Part shown: positions 11,089-22,274 of the stretch, in pieces
How positions within the stretch are numbered: position 1 is the stretch's first letter
How the letters are laid out: each line of letters opens with the position of its first letter
Source: Escallonia rubra
Lineage: Eukaryota > Streptophyta > Magnoliopsida > Escalloniales > Escalloniaceae
Direction of reading: 5' to 3'
Length of the DNA: 64,000 bases
Assembly: GCA_033065855.1 (NCBI GenBank)
Contig: JAVXUO010000619.1
Location: 1-64,000, forward strand
Program-made: the position numbers and the translations under genes
Notes under the pieces: model-generated
The model's input: only the letters and a program-made list of their open reading frames with translations
What the model was told of the DNA's origin: nothing
The model's database searches: none

Positions 11089-14000
11089 CTTTTTTTTGGC
11101 TAGAAAGATGAACTAATATTACTCATGAAGAAAAATGTACATCAATGTTCCTCTCTTCTTCCATATAAAACAAAAGGCTGGAAGAAGTTGGAACAAAGTC
11201 AAAATGCTTACAAAAGAAAGACTTGGCTGCAAGATTATGAGCAACTCGGTTTACATTCTTAGGGATAGATACAGCATCCCAACTTAAAAAGGACTTAAGA
11301 TATTTCCTCGCTTAAAAAATTGCTGATCTAATAAGCCAATTTGGAGTGAGAGACTGATCCCGAATCAAGTTTATAATACCTTCAGCATCACATTCAATAA
11401 TCACAAATTGCTTCTTTTGGATTACTGCACTACGAATTGCTAGGAGAGCCTCCAAGGCTTCAGCTTCTTTAGGATTACCTGTTCCGATCTCATCAGTTTG
11501 TCCAAATTCAAAGATATTGTCTGAATTCTTACAAATCATGGCAATACAAGTTTTTGCTCCGCGAATGGCTGCATCAAAATTTAGCTTATACCATCCAACA
11601 TGAGGTGGAGCTCCTTTCACTGAATTTGAGATATTCCTTTGCAGAGCTCCAATTATTGACAAGAAGAGCTTGGCCGACTGGTTGATTTGGGCCGAGATTC
11701 TGATAGGATCGAATTGAATGCCCTCGTGGATCAATTTGTTTTGATAGAACCAGACTAAGTCAAGCAGAGAGGCTAAAAAATGGAGTATCGCTGCTGGTCT
11801 TCACGAGCAAGATTTGAAGATTTGATAATGAAGTTCAGCCATGCTAAAGTATTGTCCAGATTCCCAGGTGGTCGGCAACCAAACTCAGAAGTAATCCAAA
11901 TTAATCTTGTCACATTACATTCCAAAAACAAGTGGGTAGTTGTTTCAATATGGGTATCGCAGATGGGGCATGACAGATTGCTTTCCGGCAAAATATGAAG
12001 GAAATTTTGTCGAAGGGGGAGAATGTTCCAAGCAATACGCCAAATCAGGATTTTGTGGCGTTCTCTGAGCTTAGCTTTGCACAAATTTTTCCAGAAATGA
12101 TTGTTGTTGATAGGATTTTGGTTGAATCTACGGTTGTTGGCTAACAAATAGGCTGATTTGATGGAAAAAAGGCCATTTGGTGAGGGGGTCCAAGTTATTA
12201 AATCTTGGGATTGAATGGTAGCAATTTTAATTTTCCTGATGGCTTCAACAGTGGGTGGGTCAAAGAGAGAGATGAGTTTTTGGACATTCCATACTTTGGA
12301 ATTTGGGATGAAAAGGTCAACTACCAGGTTGATATTCAGAACATTCACTAACAAGGTAGCTGGGGAGTGGCTTTCTTCGAACGAAATCCATCTGTCCTTC
12401 CAAATATTGGTCATTTTTTCATCGCCAATGAACATGCCTGCTCATTTGCCGATAATGCGCTGCAATTTACATAGGCCTTTCCAAAACCAAGAGGATGATT
12501 TTTTTGGAGAGTGATCCAGGAAGGAGGTTCCCTTAAGGTGTTTTGAGCTCAGAATTCTTGCCCAAAGTGATTCTGGGTTTGACAACAATAACCATCCCAA
12601 TTTTTTCATGATCGCCAAATTGAAATCATTCATCCTTTTGAAACTGAGCCCCCTACAGATTTGGGAGTACAAATTGTATCCCATGCTTTTGGATATAAAC
12701 GGGGTTTCCTATCCTCCTTTATGCCCCAACAAAATTGCCTAATTTTCCTATCCAATTTGTTCAAAATCACCTTCGGCAATAAGAATGTTGACATTGTGTA
12801 CACTGGGATTGCCATTAAAGATGCTTTGATCAATGTTCCTCTACCAACTTGAGACAGAACTCTCCTTTTCCAACTTGCAAGTCTTTTGTCCACTCTTTCC
12901 AATATTCCAGCAAAAGTTTTATATTTCCGTTGATTTGTGAACATCGGTAGTCCCAAGTATCTTGATTCCTTTGTTACAATTTTGTAGTTCAAGGTTCGAC
13001 ATATATCCGTTTTAGCTCCTCTATCCATATTGTTGTTGAAGTGAATCTGGCATTTTGTCTTGTTAATGCATTGCCCCGACCAACCATTATAAGTTTCAAG
13101 ACAAATCTTAACATTCTCGGCCTCATTTTGATTTGCCCTGCAAAAAAGAAAGAGATCGTCAGCAAAAAGGAGGTGTGTGATAGAGGGGCTGCCCCTGCTT
13201 GGCTTGATTCCATGAATATTTCCTTTCGATTCGTTACGAAGAATAAGCCTAGTAAGGGCTTCCGAAGCAATGATGAAGAGATAAGGAGACAGAGGATTGC
13301 CTTGGCGAATGTCGCGCTGAGGTTTAATATAGCCATGAGGGACACCATTTAGGAGTATAGAGAAGCTGGAAGTTGTAATGCATGTTGATATCCAACTGAT
13401 CCAGATTTGGGGGAATCCCAGATTGCGAAGGACTAAAATAACGAAAGGCCACTTAAAGCTTGTCGTTGGCTTTTTCCATGTCTATCTTGATAGCCATAAG
13501 ACTTGCTACTTTTTTCTTTCTCATTGTATGCCAAATTTCTTGCACAATAATGTTGTTGTCATTTATTAATCTGCCCGGAACAAACGCCGCTTGCATCGGG
13601 GATATAATCTTGACTAGCAGAGGTTTCAACTTGTTTGCAAGAATCTTGGATATCACTTTGTAAACGACATTACGAAGGCTAATTGGTCAGAAATGGTTTG
13701 CTTTGGTTGGAGAATCAATCTTGGGAATTAAGGCTAGGTTGGTATGGTTCATCTCATGCAAGAGAGACCTGTTTGTAAAGAAAGATTGAACTGCATCACA
13801 AACCTCATTTTCCACTGTTTTCCAGTAAGTCTTGTAAAACATAGATGTCATCCCATTTGGGCCAGGTGCTTTGAGCTCATCAAAACGCTTTAGTGTGGAA
13901 TTTATCTCAGTAATAGTGGGAATAGCATTTAGCATGGAGACATCTTCTTCAGCTAGGACAGGTTGAAAAAGGCCCTCAAGATCCAAAGGGAAAGATGGGT

Positions 14001-14763
14001 TGGTGGTTGAGAATAAATTGGCATAGTGATCCTCCAGGGCAAGTTCCAATATCTTCACGGCTAGACTTCCATTTGCCTTCCGAATCTTTTAGAAATTCGA
14101 TCGCATTTTTCCTTCTTCTAATGATTGTACTGAGATGAAAAAATCTGGTATTCAGGTCCCCTTCCTTAAGCCACGAGATTCTTGATTTCTGTTTCTACAA
14201 AATTTCTTCTATGTAGTATTGTTCTTCAATCTGAGCTTTGATGTTCTTTTCTAGTTCCACATTTCTCATCGTCGATGCTTGTTGTTGTACATAGTCCAGA
14301 TTTTCTGAAAGACTCTTGATCTTAGTTTGGATGTTACCAAAATGAGATGCATTCCATTTTCGTAAGGCTTGACATGTAGAATCAGTTTTCCTACACAGCA
14401 CATATTCTGGATTCCCAAGAGCATGTTTTCTCCAAGCAGGTCTGACAATAAGATGGGAAGATAGGTCACGGGTCCATGCGGCTTCAAATTTGAAGGGTCT
14501 TGGTTTTGCAATTTCTTTCTAGGTAGTTTGCAAGTAAATTGGGTGATGATCCGAAGATTTGCAAGGCAAATGAGTTAAATTTGCATCCAGGAACATGGTA
14601 CGCCAGCTCATGTTTGTGTATGCTTTGTCTAACCTCTCTTTGATATTTGCACTGAGAGGTCTATTGTTGCTCCACGTAAATGGGTTGTCAGAAAAATCCA
14701 AATCAATGAGATGGTTTGTATCTATGAATCCCTTTAAACCACCATAAGAAGAGCTTACTACAG
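11089..14763 (-). mobile_element. 5'-truncated L1-type LINE with RNase H
   Basis: On the minus strand the element runs from the C-terminal half of the endonuclease domain to the RNase H domain. Its 5' limit is near 14763, inside the endonuclease (…SSYGGLKGFIDTNHLIDL…), typical of incomplete reverse transcription. Its 3' limit is taken as the T8 run at about 11090 on the plus strand, read as a short poly(A). I could not find a matching target duplication, so the limits are soft. Confidence 0.75.
11312..14763 (-). pseudogene. LINE ORF2: endonuclease C-terminus, reverse transcriptase, zf-RVT, RNase H
   Basis: Read in order on the minus strand: endonuclease tail with FTWSNN and SSDHHPI (14763-14519); RT with LKAPGPNGMTS and LALIPK (14058-13687), AAFVPGRLINDN (13656-13453), and the catalytic FADD in LLFADDLFLF (about 13150-13180); RT thumb/connection (13028-12442); zf-RVT CPICDTHIETTTHLFLEC (about 11970-11920); RNase H with NFDAAI, KEAEALEAL and ECDAEG giving the D-E-D set (11610-11312). 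The frame changes or is stopped at about eight points, and DMEKAN replaces the usual DMEKAY, so it cannot encode an active ORF2. The long surviving open stretches (up to 220 codons) suggest moderate age. Confidence 0.85.
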
Positions 14764-15940
14764 TACTACTGGACGACCACCTTTAAATGTTCTTATTTGT
14801 GCCAACTTTAACATTGTCAAAATTAATAAATACTTGAAACCTTTAACATTGTCAAAATTAATTAATAAATACTTTAAAAAGTTTTAAATACTCGTTTTTG
14901 TCGGTTGCAGGTGCATTATAACCAGTACTAGTACTAAAAAAATACTTGCTAAAAATCTGGAGGAGATGGTTTTACCACTTTGGCCCCGCAGTATCTATTG
15001 TCTGCGTATTGCCACCGACAATGACAAAGACATCGGACCGTCGGTAGCATATCAAGCGACTGTCCCTGTCCTATGTTTAGAGGGATGTTATTCGGTTGGG
15101 ACCCATCTTTCCCACTTGCCCAGGCAGCCCAGCTCTGAGGTTGTATTGTAATTGCAAATGAGGTCAGCACCTTTTGTTCAAATTGCTCGTTCGAGCTCTG
15201 TCTATGTAACTTAAATATTGTCAGAATTGTTTTTTTTTGTGCAAAATATTTTTAAAAAGTCAAATTTAAAATGAGTCGTCACGAAGTTATATACTAACAT
15301 TTAAGTTTCTTGAGTCATTCGTACTTCCTAGTTTCTACTCGTATTGATAAAAAATTATACCAACCATACTACAAGCGCTATACCATTCCTTGGATAAAAG
15401 GTGGCCTAATGCTCTCAAATTTGGGTGAACACTCCTCAGATGAATTCGAATTTGAATAGCACACTGACCTGAGAAACCTTCACTAGCCGGAAAGCATTGG
15501 ACAAACAAACTTGCTATTTATATAGCTCTTCGGCGGAACCTTGAGGTTAATCCTTAAGAGAGAGAGGGACTGAGATTAGAAAGATAAAATTTGCGATATT
15601 GACATTTGTGACATTCCCATCAACAATTATTGCTTTCAAAACAAACACAAATGAACCCCTAATTAAACTGCCCACAATTGCTTTAAAGCATTCAATTTTC
15701 TTTTTTACACAATTGCTAGATCCAAAAGTATAAGATTCAAAGGAACTAGGATCCCTGTTACGGAGGATCTTTATCCGTTCCAATGAAGGACAGACCACCT
15801 CACCACCCTTATTCTATAGGGATAATAACTTACAAATTTGTGACCTAAAAAGCGAAAATTTGCCGCTTTTCTTAAACCAGAAAAAAGAAAAGAAAAATTC
15901 ACGGAGAAAAATAAATCCAGATAAATGAAAATTAAAGGCA
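14764..15940. other. Intergenic DNA 3' of the membrane-protein gene
   Basis: Contains a short direct duplication near 14805-14875, where TTTAACATTGTCAAAATTAA and AATAAATACTT occur twice. A GC-richer patch at 14950-15170 is open on both strands but has no recognised motif. The last part holds the 3' flank of the gene that ends at 15941. Confidence 0.5.
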
Positions 15941-17239
15941 TTAACTCTTTTTGCCTTCCTCACCACCTTCTTCCAAGTAAGCCTTCTTCCTCCTCTCAGC
16001 CCTAGCTAACACACAAATAACAAGGAAACACGTGGCGTAGATAGCGTGGACCTTCCAGCTGGTCTTGGGCGGTTGGTGCAACACCGCTCTATGAAACACC
16101 GTCACGTAATAATGCAGCCCCACCGCAAAGCCCACAAACGTCTGAGCCAGGCCCAGTAACTTCAACCCAAGCCCAGTCTCAGTAGAGAACACCAACACCA
16201 AGTACATCAGCAGCAGCAACAGGTACAACACATAAGCAAGTGTTTGGAAAACCTGTAAGCAGATGTAGGTGGACTGGGAGGTACCGTAGAAGAACCTCAA
16301 GGGCTCAAGCCCGGTGACCAAGGAAGAGAGGCAAAGGATAGTGAAGTAGATAGAGAGGTAAACTTGGATGAAAATGAGAAGCTTTTGGATGGAAAAATAG
16401 GCCTTGATTTTGTTGAATATGAGAGAGACAAGAACAAGAGGGATTATTATGAAGGCAAATGAGACTATGGAAGCAATGGTGGGTGCATATTTTTTACCCA
16501 CTATGGGTTTGAACCCATTGGTAATCTCCTTGCTGGCTTTCGTGTAATAAACCTTGGAGGTAGTGGAGATTCTTTCCAAATCTGGCAATAGTGTTTCTTG
16601 GAATCTGGAGGGTAGATCTCTGAATCCTGCTACCAAATCGTCCTCTTCTTCTTCTTCAATCCAACTGGGTTGTGTTGTTTTTTTCTGGGTCTTGGTGGGT
16701 GGTTTTTGGGCTGTCGTGGTAATGGGTTTGGTTGTTTTGTCCTTGGGCGTGGCTGGTTTTGTTAGATCTGAGGTTTTCTTGGCGAGAAGTGAATTGGGTT
16801 TTGTTGAATTATAGGTTTTGGAGGTGGAATTGAGCTTCTTGAGCTGGGTTTTCAAAACGGGTGCTTGTTGGGTTGAATCTGTGGTGGGTTTAATAAGTTT
16901 GGTTTTGTTCTTGGTTGAGGTAGGGGTGACAGTGGTGAGTTTGATGCTTTTGGTTGAATTGCTGGCGGATTTGATGAGTTTGGTTTGGTTTTTCAATGAA
17001 CTTGTGATGGTGGGTTTAATGAGTTTGGTTTGGTTTTTCTTGGACAGGGTGGTAGTAGAAGTACTAGCACTGGATTTCTTCTTAATAGGCTGATCTTCTT
17101 CATTTTGTGCCTCTAACAGCCTTCTATTATGAGTGATAGGTTGGGCTTCAGTGTAGGCAGAAAGGAAAGCAGAAGTGAAGAGAAACAGGAGTAGTAGTAC
17201 CAGTACCTTACTGAAACGAAAATCTTTGAGTGGAGCCAT
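15941..17239 (-). CDS. Secretory-pathway multi-span membrane protein with Thr/Lys-rich stalk
   Basis: Intact single-exon gene for 432 residues, starting at the ATG at 17239; the codon two upstream in frame is TTG, not ATG. Residues 10-33 form a hydrophobic signal peptide (KVLVLLLLFLFTSAFLSAYT). Residues 40-195 are Ser/Thr/Lys-rich with at least six N-x-S/T sequons and three copies of a TKLIK motif. An acidic run (IEEEEEDD) follows near 194-201. About five hydrophobic segments lie at roughly 255-275, 287-309, 327-351, 360-384 and 396-412. The C-terminus is charged. It resembles plant 'transmembrane protein' families of unknown role, and I cannot assign a function. The sequence suggests a glycosylated lumenal or apoplastic stalk on a multi-span C-terminal domain. 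An upstream TATA box fits a functional gene. Confidence 0.85.
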   Translation of the reverse strand: MAPLKDFRFSKVLVLLLLFLFTSAFLSAYTEAQPITHNRRLLEAQNEEDQPIKKKSSASTSTTTLSKKNQTKLIKPTITSSLKNQTKLIKSASNSTKSIKLTTVTPTSTKNKTKLIKPTTDSTQQAPVLKTQLKKLNSTSKTYNSTKPNSLLAKKTSDLTKPATPKDKTTKPITTTAQKPPTKTQKKTTQPSWIEEEEEDDLVAGFRDLPSRFQETLLPDLERISTTSKVYYTKASKEITNGFKPIVGKKYAPTIASIVSFAFIIIPLVLVSLIFNKIKAYFSIQKLLIFIQVYLSIYFTILCLSSLVTGLEPLRFFYGTSQSTYICLQVFQTLAYVLYLLLLLMYLVLVFSTETGLGLKLLGLAQTFVGFAVGLHYYVTVFHRAVLHQPPKTSWKVHAIYATCFLVICVLARAERRKKAYLEEGGEEGKKS

Positions 17240-17374
17240 ACGCAATGAAACCTGTGTCTGTCACTTCCTGCTTTGAAGCTCCTGTAATTGAGGCTTTTTC
17301 TCAGATTCAGAGCCTCAATTCAATTGGATCTAAAATCTTATAGAAGAGAGACAAAGAGCAGGAAGGACATTAAA

Positions 17375-17382
17375 GATTTATA
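17375..17382 (-). promoter_or_regulatory. TATA box of the membrane-protein gene
   Basis: Reads TATAAATC on the minus strand, about 136 bases upstream of the ATG at 17239. This would place transcription start near 17345 and give a 5' leader of about 105 bases. Inferred from position and sequence only. Confidence 0.6.
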
Positions 17383-18189
17383 CATGGGTGTGAAAGGACC
17401 TTTTGTCGAAATTGAATGCCAGAATAGAAGAAGATGAGATCGGTCACATGGCACAACAAGACAATTGTATAGAGTTATTATTAATTCCCTACGCGGTTTC
17501 TTTTGTTACCCCAGTTCTGTGTTTCTGTGTAACTGAGGGGATGATTTCGATTCCTTAGGGGACAGGCACTCTACAGTAGTGTGAATTTGGGGGCTTGGCT
17601 TGTTGATCTTGTTAAAAAGTTTTGGAACCTTTCTGTGTCAACATTAAAAAGGCGAAAATGACATCAGGGGTCAGTCACTACTAGTTAGCTCTTTCCAGCA
17701 AGGAGTCGCACCAGCCAGATAAGGGAGTAAATTTGGTTCACGGTTCTGCCGAGTGAAATGTGAGAGAGGGTTGAAGAAAGTAATCCAGGATCAGTGAGGC
17801 GGAACTAAGATTTTATCCCAGGGAGGCTAAAAATATATCGAAGTAGATAAATATTTTGAAAGTATTTTTTCATTCTGAAAAAAAATATTTTATTTTAAGT
17901 ATCAATCCATCAATTTTCAATCAAATAACCTAGTTAATGTAATACCCCGAAATTTTCTTTTCCTTATGCGAATTTAATATTTTTGATTAATTAAGTTTGT
18001 GGTCTTTTGTTCACATTAAGAAAATGAATTGTGACTGTTTCTGAAATTTTCGGTTGAATGAAAGTGGTTTCATTCGAATCAAAACTTAATGATTATAAAG
18101 TTTTTGAGTTCTGAAATATTCGGTCGAAGGAAAATATTTTGGCTTCGAATAAAAATGATTTTCTGAAGTTTTAGTCGAATTTAAAAGGT

Positions 18190-18293
18190 TTCAGTCGACT
18201 CAAAGTGTGTTTCAGTCGACTCAAAGTGTGTTCAGTCGACTCAAAGTGGTTCTTTCGAATGCAAACTTAAAATTTTTGTCCCTCTATATAAAT
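18190..18293 (+). promoter_or_regulatory. LTR promoter: three 20-bp repeats and TATA box
   Basis: Three near-identical copies of TTCAGTCGACTCAAAGTGTG lie at 18190-18209, 18211-18230 and 18231-18250. They are followed 35 bases later by CTATATAAATAG (TATA core at 18285-18293). Short direct repeats just upstream of a TATA box are the usual layout of LTR U3 enhancers. The repeat core GTCGAC is palindromic. Confidence 0.6.
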
Positions 18294-19040
18294 AGTGTTC
18301 TATTTTTCATTTCGAGCCTTTTTCGGAGGGGTTCTCTGTTTCTTTTCTTCTCCTTTGTACGAGAGAGAGAGAGAGAGAGAGAGGAAGAGGAAGAGAAAGA
18401 AAGAGATTGGAGAAGATGGCTTGAAAATTTTGGAAGCTCTAAGGAGGAGCTTAAGGATTTGCTTAAGGATTTGTGACTCTCAAGAGGCTTGATTAAGGTA
18501 AGGGTTTACTTTTGAAATTCGAATCCGCGATGGACCAATCGCTCATGTAAGTCTTTAGATTCCTTTCTTTTGAAATCCGAGCCTCTTCATATGGGGATAA
18601 ATGATTCTTCGTCTCGTTTTTGTTTTGAACTTTGTTAAGAATGACTTGTTGTCAATTCTATGATTTATGAAAAATCAAATTCCGTCCGATTTGTTTGACC
18701 TCAGAATATTGACGTATTGATATCGTCGTTTCAGTGATTTATGATCGTTATTATTTTCGTGAACTCCACTTATTGGTTGACGAGTTCGTTGTTTGATAAT
18801 GTGATTTTGGAACTTCTGAATATGGTTTGATTTGTCTGATATTTGATAACGGTTATTTTGAGATTTTGTTTTGGTGACTTTATGAGCCATGTCACAGTGT
18901 ATGTGACTTATTTCCGACTTACCCACGTGGATTGAAACGTGGGCTAGCTCAGGGGAGTTGAGCTAGAGATCGCGATCTTACTTTCCGAACCGGCCTCATA
19001 TGTCAGGAGTGACGTATGTGACCACTTTCTGAATGGCTCT

Positions 19041-19500
19041 CTAGTGTCTGTTTCGATAGTGTCTGTCTCCGTACTCAGATACATTTTGACATTTGATATT
19101 CGGTCTGACATCTCTAGTGTCTGTTTCGATACTATCTGTTTCCGAACTCAGATACATTTTGACATTTGATATTCGGTCTGACATCTCTAGTGTCTGTTTC
19201 GATACTATCTGTTTCCGAACTCAGATGTATTTTGATATTTGATATTCTGTCTGACATCTCTAGTGTATATTTCAGAACGCAGATATATTTTGACATATGA
19301 TATTTGGTTTATAATGTCTATTTCCGTATTCAGATATGTTTTGACATTTGATTTTGGTCCGATAGCGTCTGTCTCCGTACTCTGATATAATTTGACATTT
19401 GAAATTGTGTTTGATGTCCATTCTGTTGAAACCTTGGTGTCTGTCTCTGTATTCAGAAGTGTTTTTGACATTCGAAATCTGGTTTGATTATCTGTTCCGT
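19041..19500 (+). repeat. 73-bp tandem repeat inside the solo LTR
   Basis: Units begin CTAGTGTCTGTTTCGATA at 19041, 19114, 19187 and 19260, an exact 73-bp period. The second and third are nearly identical. Further drifted copies carrying CAGATA...TTTGACATTTGA continue to about 19500. Confidence 0.9.
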
Positions 19501-20089
19501 TAAAACAAATTTGGTGCTTCCGAAATTTCGTTTCTCTGTTATCTTTGGGTTCCGACTGATTGGTCCTTTGAGCGACCTTACTGGGCATTTGGCTCATTCC
19601 CTTATTGTTTTTCCTTTCAGGAGGTTAGTAGGTGGGATTTCAGATTTGAAGGGCTAGCTGTGTGACCAAAGTTAGCTGCCTTATTTCAGAGTTAGTATTG
19701 ACATTTAAGTGTATTTAATTAGGACAAGTTGGTATTGTTTAGGTTTTGTTTTGAACTCCGTGTTGGAGTAAATTTTTGGATTGTATAAAAGTTTTGGCCC
19801 CTATGACAGTTATTGATATACTCTTGGGAGTTATTAGTGCATGCACTGATCGACCGTTTGGAATATTTCTGATATTTTAAGGTTTTCTGATTTCGTTTGG
19901 GGGACTTTCGATATTGTTTCGTTTGGGATTATAGTGTATGCTCTGATTTACCAATTTGAAGTCTTCTGATAATTATGAAATTTTATCTGATCTCTGTATA
20001 TTTGGCATTAACGCTCCGTAAATAAATCCGGGGCGTTACAGTTAATTACAAATATTTTATGTTTTTACTTTTCCAGTCATGTTTTATTA

Positions 20090-20480
20090 TCGCGTTAACT
20101 TAATTTCAACCCATCATTCAACTAAATTACATATCCGACATCTCAGTCCAATTGGGTCTCATCCTCCATCAATAATCTCAAATCTCAAGTGCTCAATGCA
20201 CAATTAACAACTAATAATCATCAATTAATAATCTCAAATTTCAAATGCACAATTAACACAACCTAAAATTATCAATCAAATAATCAATGCTCAAATGGTA
20301 TAAAAATCTAATTGGGTTCCATCCTCCATCAACAATCTCAAATCTCAAGTGCTCAATGCACGACTAACAACCATAAAACATCAATTAATAATCTAAATTA
20401 TCAAATACACAACTAACAACCTAAAATTATTAATCAAATAATCAATTCTCAATAGCAAAAGAAATCGTTCAAAATGCACA
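20090..20480 (+). repeat. hAT interior segment shared with the CACTA element
   Basis: Contains two internal copies of a CCAATTGGGTC...CTCAAGTGCTCAATGCAC block (near 20148 and 20310). These match 4100-4276 inside the CACTA element. This shows the two transposons share hAT-derived DNA. Confidence 0.75.
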
Positions 20481-21085
20481 CTGACCTCGGTCCTCAAAAA
20501 TCAGAACGGCGTTGTTGTCGCGCAATGTCGCTGGCGGTGGGTTCTTCGCCGTGACCACCGGTGACTGAGGCTCAGAAGTCAGATCTGCTTGAATTTCACT
20601 ATTTCAGGCGCCGTGACCGCCGACCGATGAGGTTCGTCACTTCCTCGGTTCGTCCGTCGGCTCGTAGATCTAAGCTAGATTTGGTCAGAGTTGGGGTGGG
20701 GACTGGCCGGAGGTGGGGTGGGAACTGCCGGACTGGGGAGGGACTTCGCGCTTCGGAATCGGGGCTTCGAGTTTGAGACTTCGATAGACGTGAGAAGGAA
20801 CTTCCTCCGCCGTGAGGCCGTCCGTTCCGTGAGAGCAGGGGCGGCAGACGTTGAGAGTTGAGACCTTGACTTGACGGCGACCGGCGTAAGCAGCGTTACC
20901 GATGAGGCGATGAGCCGAAGACCGGTGGCCGTGGGCGGTGCTGCGGTGACTGAGAGAGTGAGAGGCGCAGTTTCGTGAGCCCCTGCCGGTGAGCGGTGAC
21001 TTTCCGGTGAGAGTTGACTGAGTGAGTGAGAGCCGAGAGGAGGAGAGAAAGAGAGAGAGAGAGAGAGAAAGGGAAAGTTGCGAAT
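20481..21085. other. GC-rich block and GA tract in the hAT interior
   Basis: CpG-dense sequence (GTCGCTGGCGGTGGG, CGCCGTGACC repeats) followed by a GA microsatellite at about 21043-21069. Several short frames are open but none has a recognised domain. It looks like other GC-rich blocks held by transposons in this window and could be a captured host promoter or first exon. Confidence 0.45.
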
Positions 21086-21100
21086 GAAAAGAAAAATACT

Positions 21101-22180
21101 TGGCTATGGTCCTTCAAACCACCAACTACTTTATCATGGACTTGGTGCAAGATTTTGAAGTTAAGGAATCAGATGCAGCAGATGTGCACATATAAAGTTG
21201 GGAATGGGTTGAATACTTGGCTATGGTTGGACAAATGGGACAGGGTGAAAGTTTTGTATCTCAATTTGGTCCAAGAGTAGTATATGATTCTGGTTTGCCC
21301 ATGGAGGCAAAGGTAGCTGACATTATGGAAGAAGATGGATGGAGACTGCCACCTAACAGATCACAAGCATTGATAGAAATGAATAATTCCATCAATACAA
21401 TGGGAAATCCTCCAGTCCATTTACAAGATCAGATACTATGGGACTACCAGCCAAATGGTAAATTCACTATCAATAGTGCATGGAATGTCATGAGAACCAA
21501 ATCAGCTAATGTAGTGTGGGCAAAAATATTGTGGTTTAATGGACATATACCAAAATGCTCAATGATTTGTTGGTTGTTGTGTAAAAGGGGATTGAGAACC
21601 AAGGATATACTGAAGCAATGGAATAAATTGCAGGATGATACCTGCAGCTTATGCAATACACACAAGGAAACTAGGGACCATCTCTTTTTACAATGCTCTT
21701 ACTCTCAACAGATATGGAGGATGATAGGTGGAAAAACTGGAATCCCTGAACCTCAACAAAGCTGGGATCAACAGTTACAGCTGGTGTCAACAGTTTGCAG
21801 GGGCAAAAGCTTTAAGGCTAAGATCAGGAAACTTGCATTCACTATTGCAGTATATGGTATATGGAGAGAAAGAAATGCCAGAATTTTTGAAAGAAAACAA
21901 GCACCCCCAGAAAGTTGCTTCTATGTCATGAAGAAATGGCTGCAATATGGAGTACAAAGCTGGGGACAGATTGTGGATACACCACAGAACAGGCAGGTGT
22001 GCTTGGATTGGGAAATACAAATGCAGTAGATAAGAGAATAGCTGATAGACCAGAAATATAGGATGTTGTACAGATGTTGGTTGATTAAAATTGTATAGAG
22101 CATTGAGTAGGGTTGCTACAGAACTTGTAAAGTTTTAAAGCTGGTGCATATATGGAATAAAAGGACTTTCATCAAAAAAA
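21101..22180 (+). mobile_element. 5'-truncated LINE insertion with 15-bp target duplication
   Basis: The LINE 3' end is bounded by GAAAAGAAAAATACT at 21086-21100 and 22181-22195, a perfect 15-bp target duplication. A short A run (ATCAAAAAAA) marks the tail at 22171-22180. The first bases ACTTGGCTATGG recur inside the element near 21215, so the exact 5' joint is uncertain by a few bases. A perfect duplication and long open frame point to a fairly recent insertion into the hAT element. Confidence 0.88.
21113..22029 (+). pseudogene. C-terminal part of LINE ORF2 with zf-RVT domain
   Basis: The frame encodes the segment after the RT core: LSWTWCKILKLR, YKVGNGLNTWLWLDKWD, then WDYQPNGKFTINSAW and the zf-RVT motif CSLCNTHKETRDHLFLQC. 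It then runs through IAVYGIWRERNARIF to a stop at 22029. A one-base frame change near 21240 separates the first 45 codons from the 270-codon remainder. The RT catalytic core and endonuclease are absent because of the 5' truncation, so the piece is inactive. No RNase H domain follows, unlike the LINE at 11089-14763, so this is a different LINE subfamily. Confidence 0.85.
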
Positions 22181-22274
22181 GAAAAGAAAAATACTATATA
22201 TATATAAATTCCAAAATCTGAGGGGGTGCTTTAGCCCCCCCTCGTACATATGTAGTTCCGCCCCTGTCCAGGAT

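Larger units (their letters stand above)
17938..20040. mobile_element. Solo LTR of a Ty3-type LTR retrotransposon
   Basis: Begins TGTAATACCCCG and ends CGGGGCGTTACA, a TG...CA pair with inverted complementary ends. The 5-bp target duplication GTTAA lies at 17933-17937 and 20041-20045. The 2103-bp length, a TATA box and internal repeats fit a long LTR left by recombination between the two LTRs of a full element. No internal region remains. The termini resemble those of chromovirus (Tekay-like) LTRs, but lineage is uncertain without coding sequence. It is younger than the hAT element that contains it. A fossil with no coding capacity. Confidence 0.8.
17792..22266. mobile_element. Non-autonomous hAT transposon hosting two later insertions
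   Basis: The left end reads CAGTGAGGCGGAACTAAG and the right end, on the other strand, CAGGGGCGGAACTACATATG, followed inward by a GGGGGGGCTAAAGC block. The 8-bp target duplication TCCAGGAT lies at 17784-17791 and 22267-22274, as expected for hAT. Of 4475 bp, 2.1 kb is a solo LTR and 1.1 kb a LINE; the remaining ~1.27 kb of hAT DNA has no transposase. Its interior holds the CCAATTGGGTC/CTCAATGCACAATTAAC segment also found in the CACTA element and a GC-rich block at 20480-21080. Confidence 0.9.

Noticed and set aside
9000-14763. Twin-priming inversion of a single LINE
   Set aside because: Twin priming inverts the 5' segment on the 5' side of the element; here the opposite-strand ORF1 lies beyond the 3' end.
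14949-15170. Open frames on both strands in a GC-richer patch
   Set aside because: No domain or homology I recognise and no start or splice context; left as intergenic.
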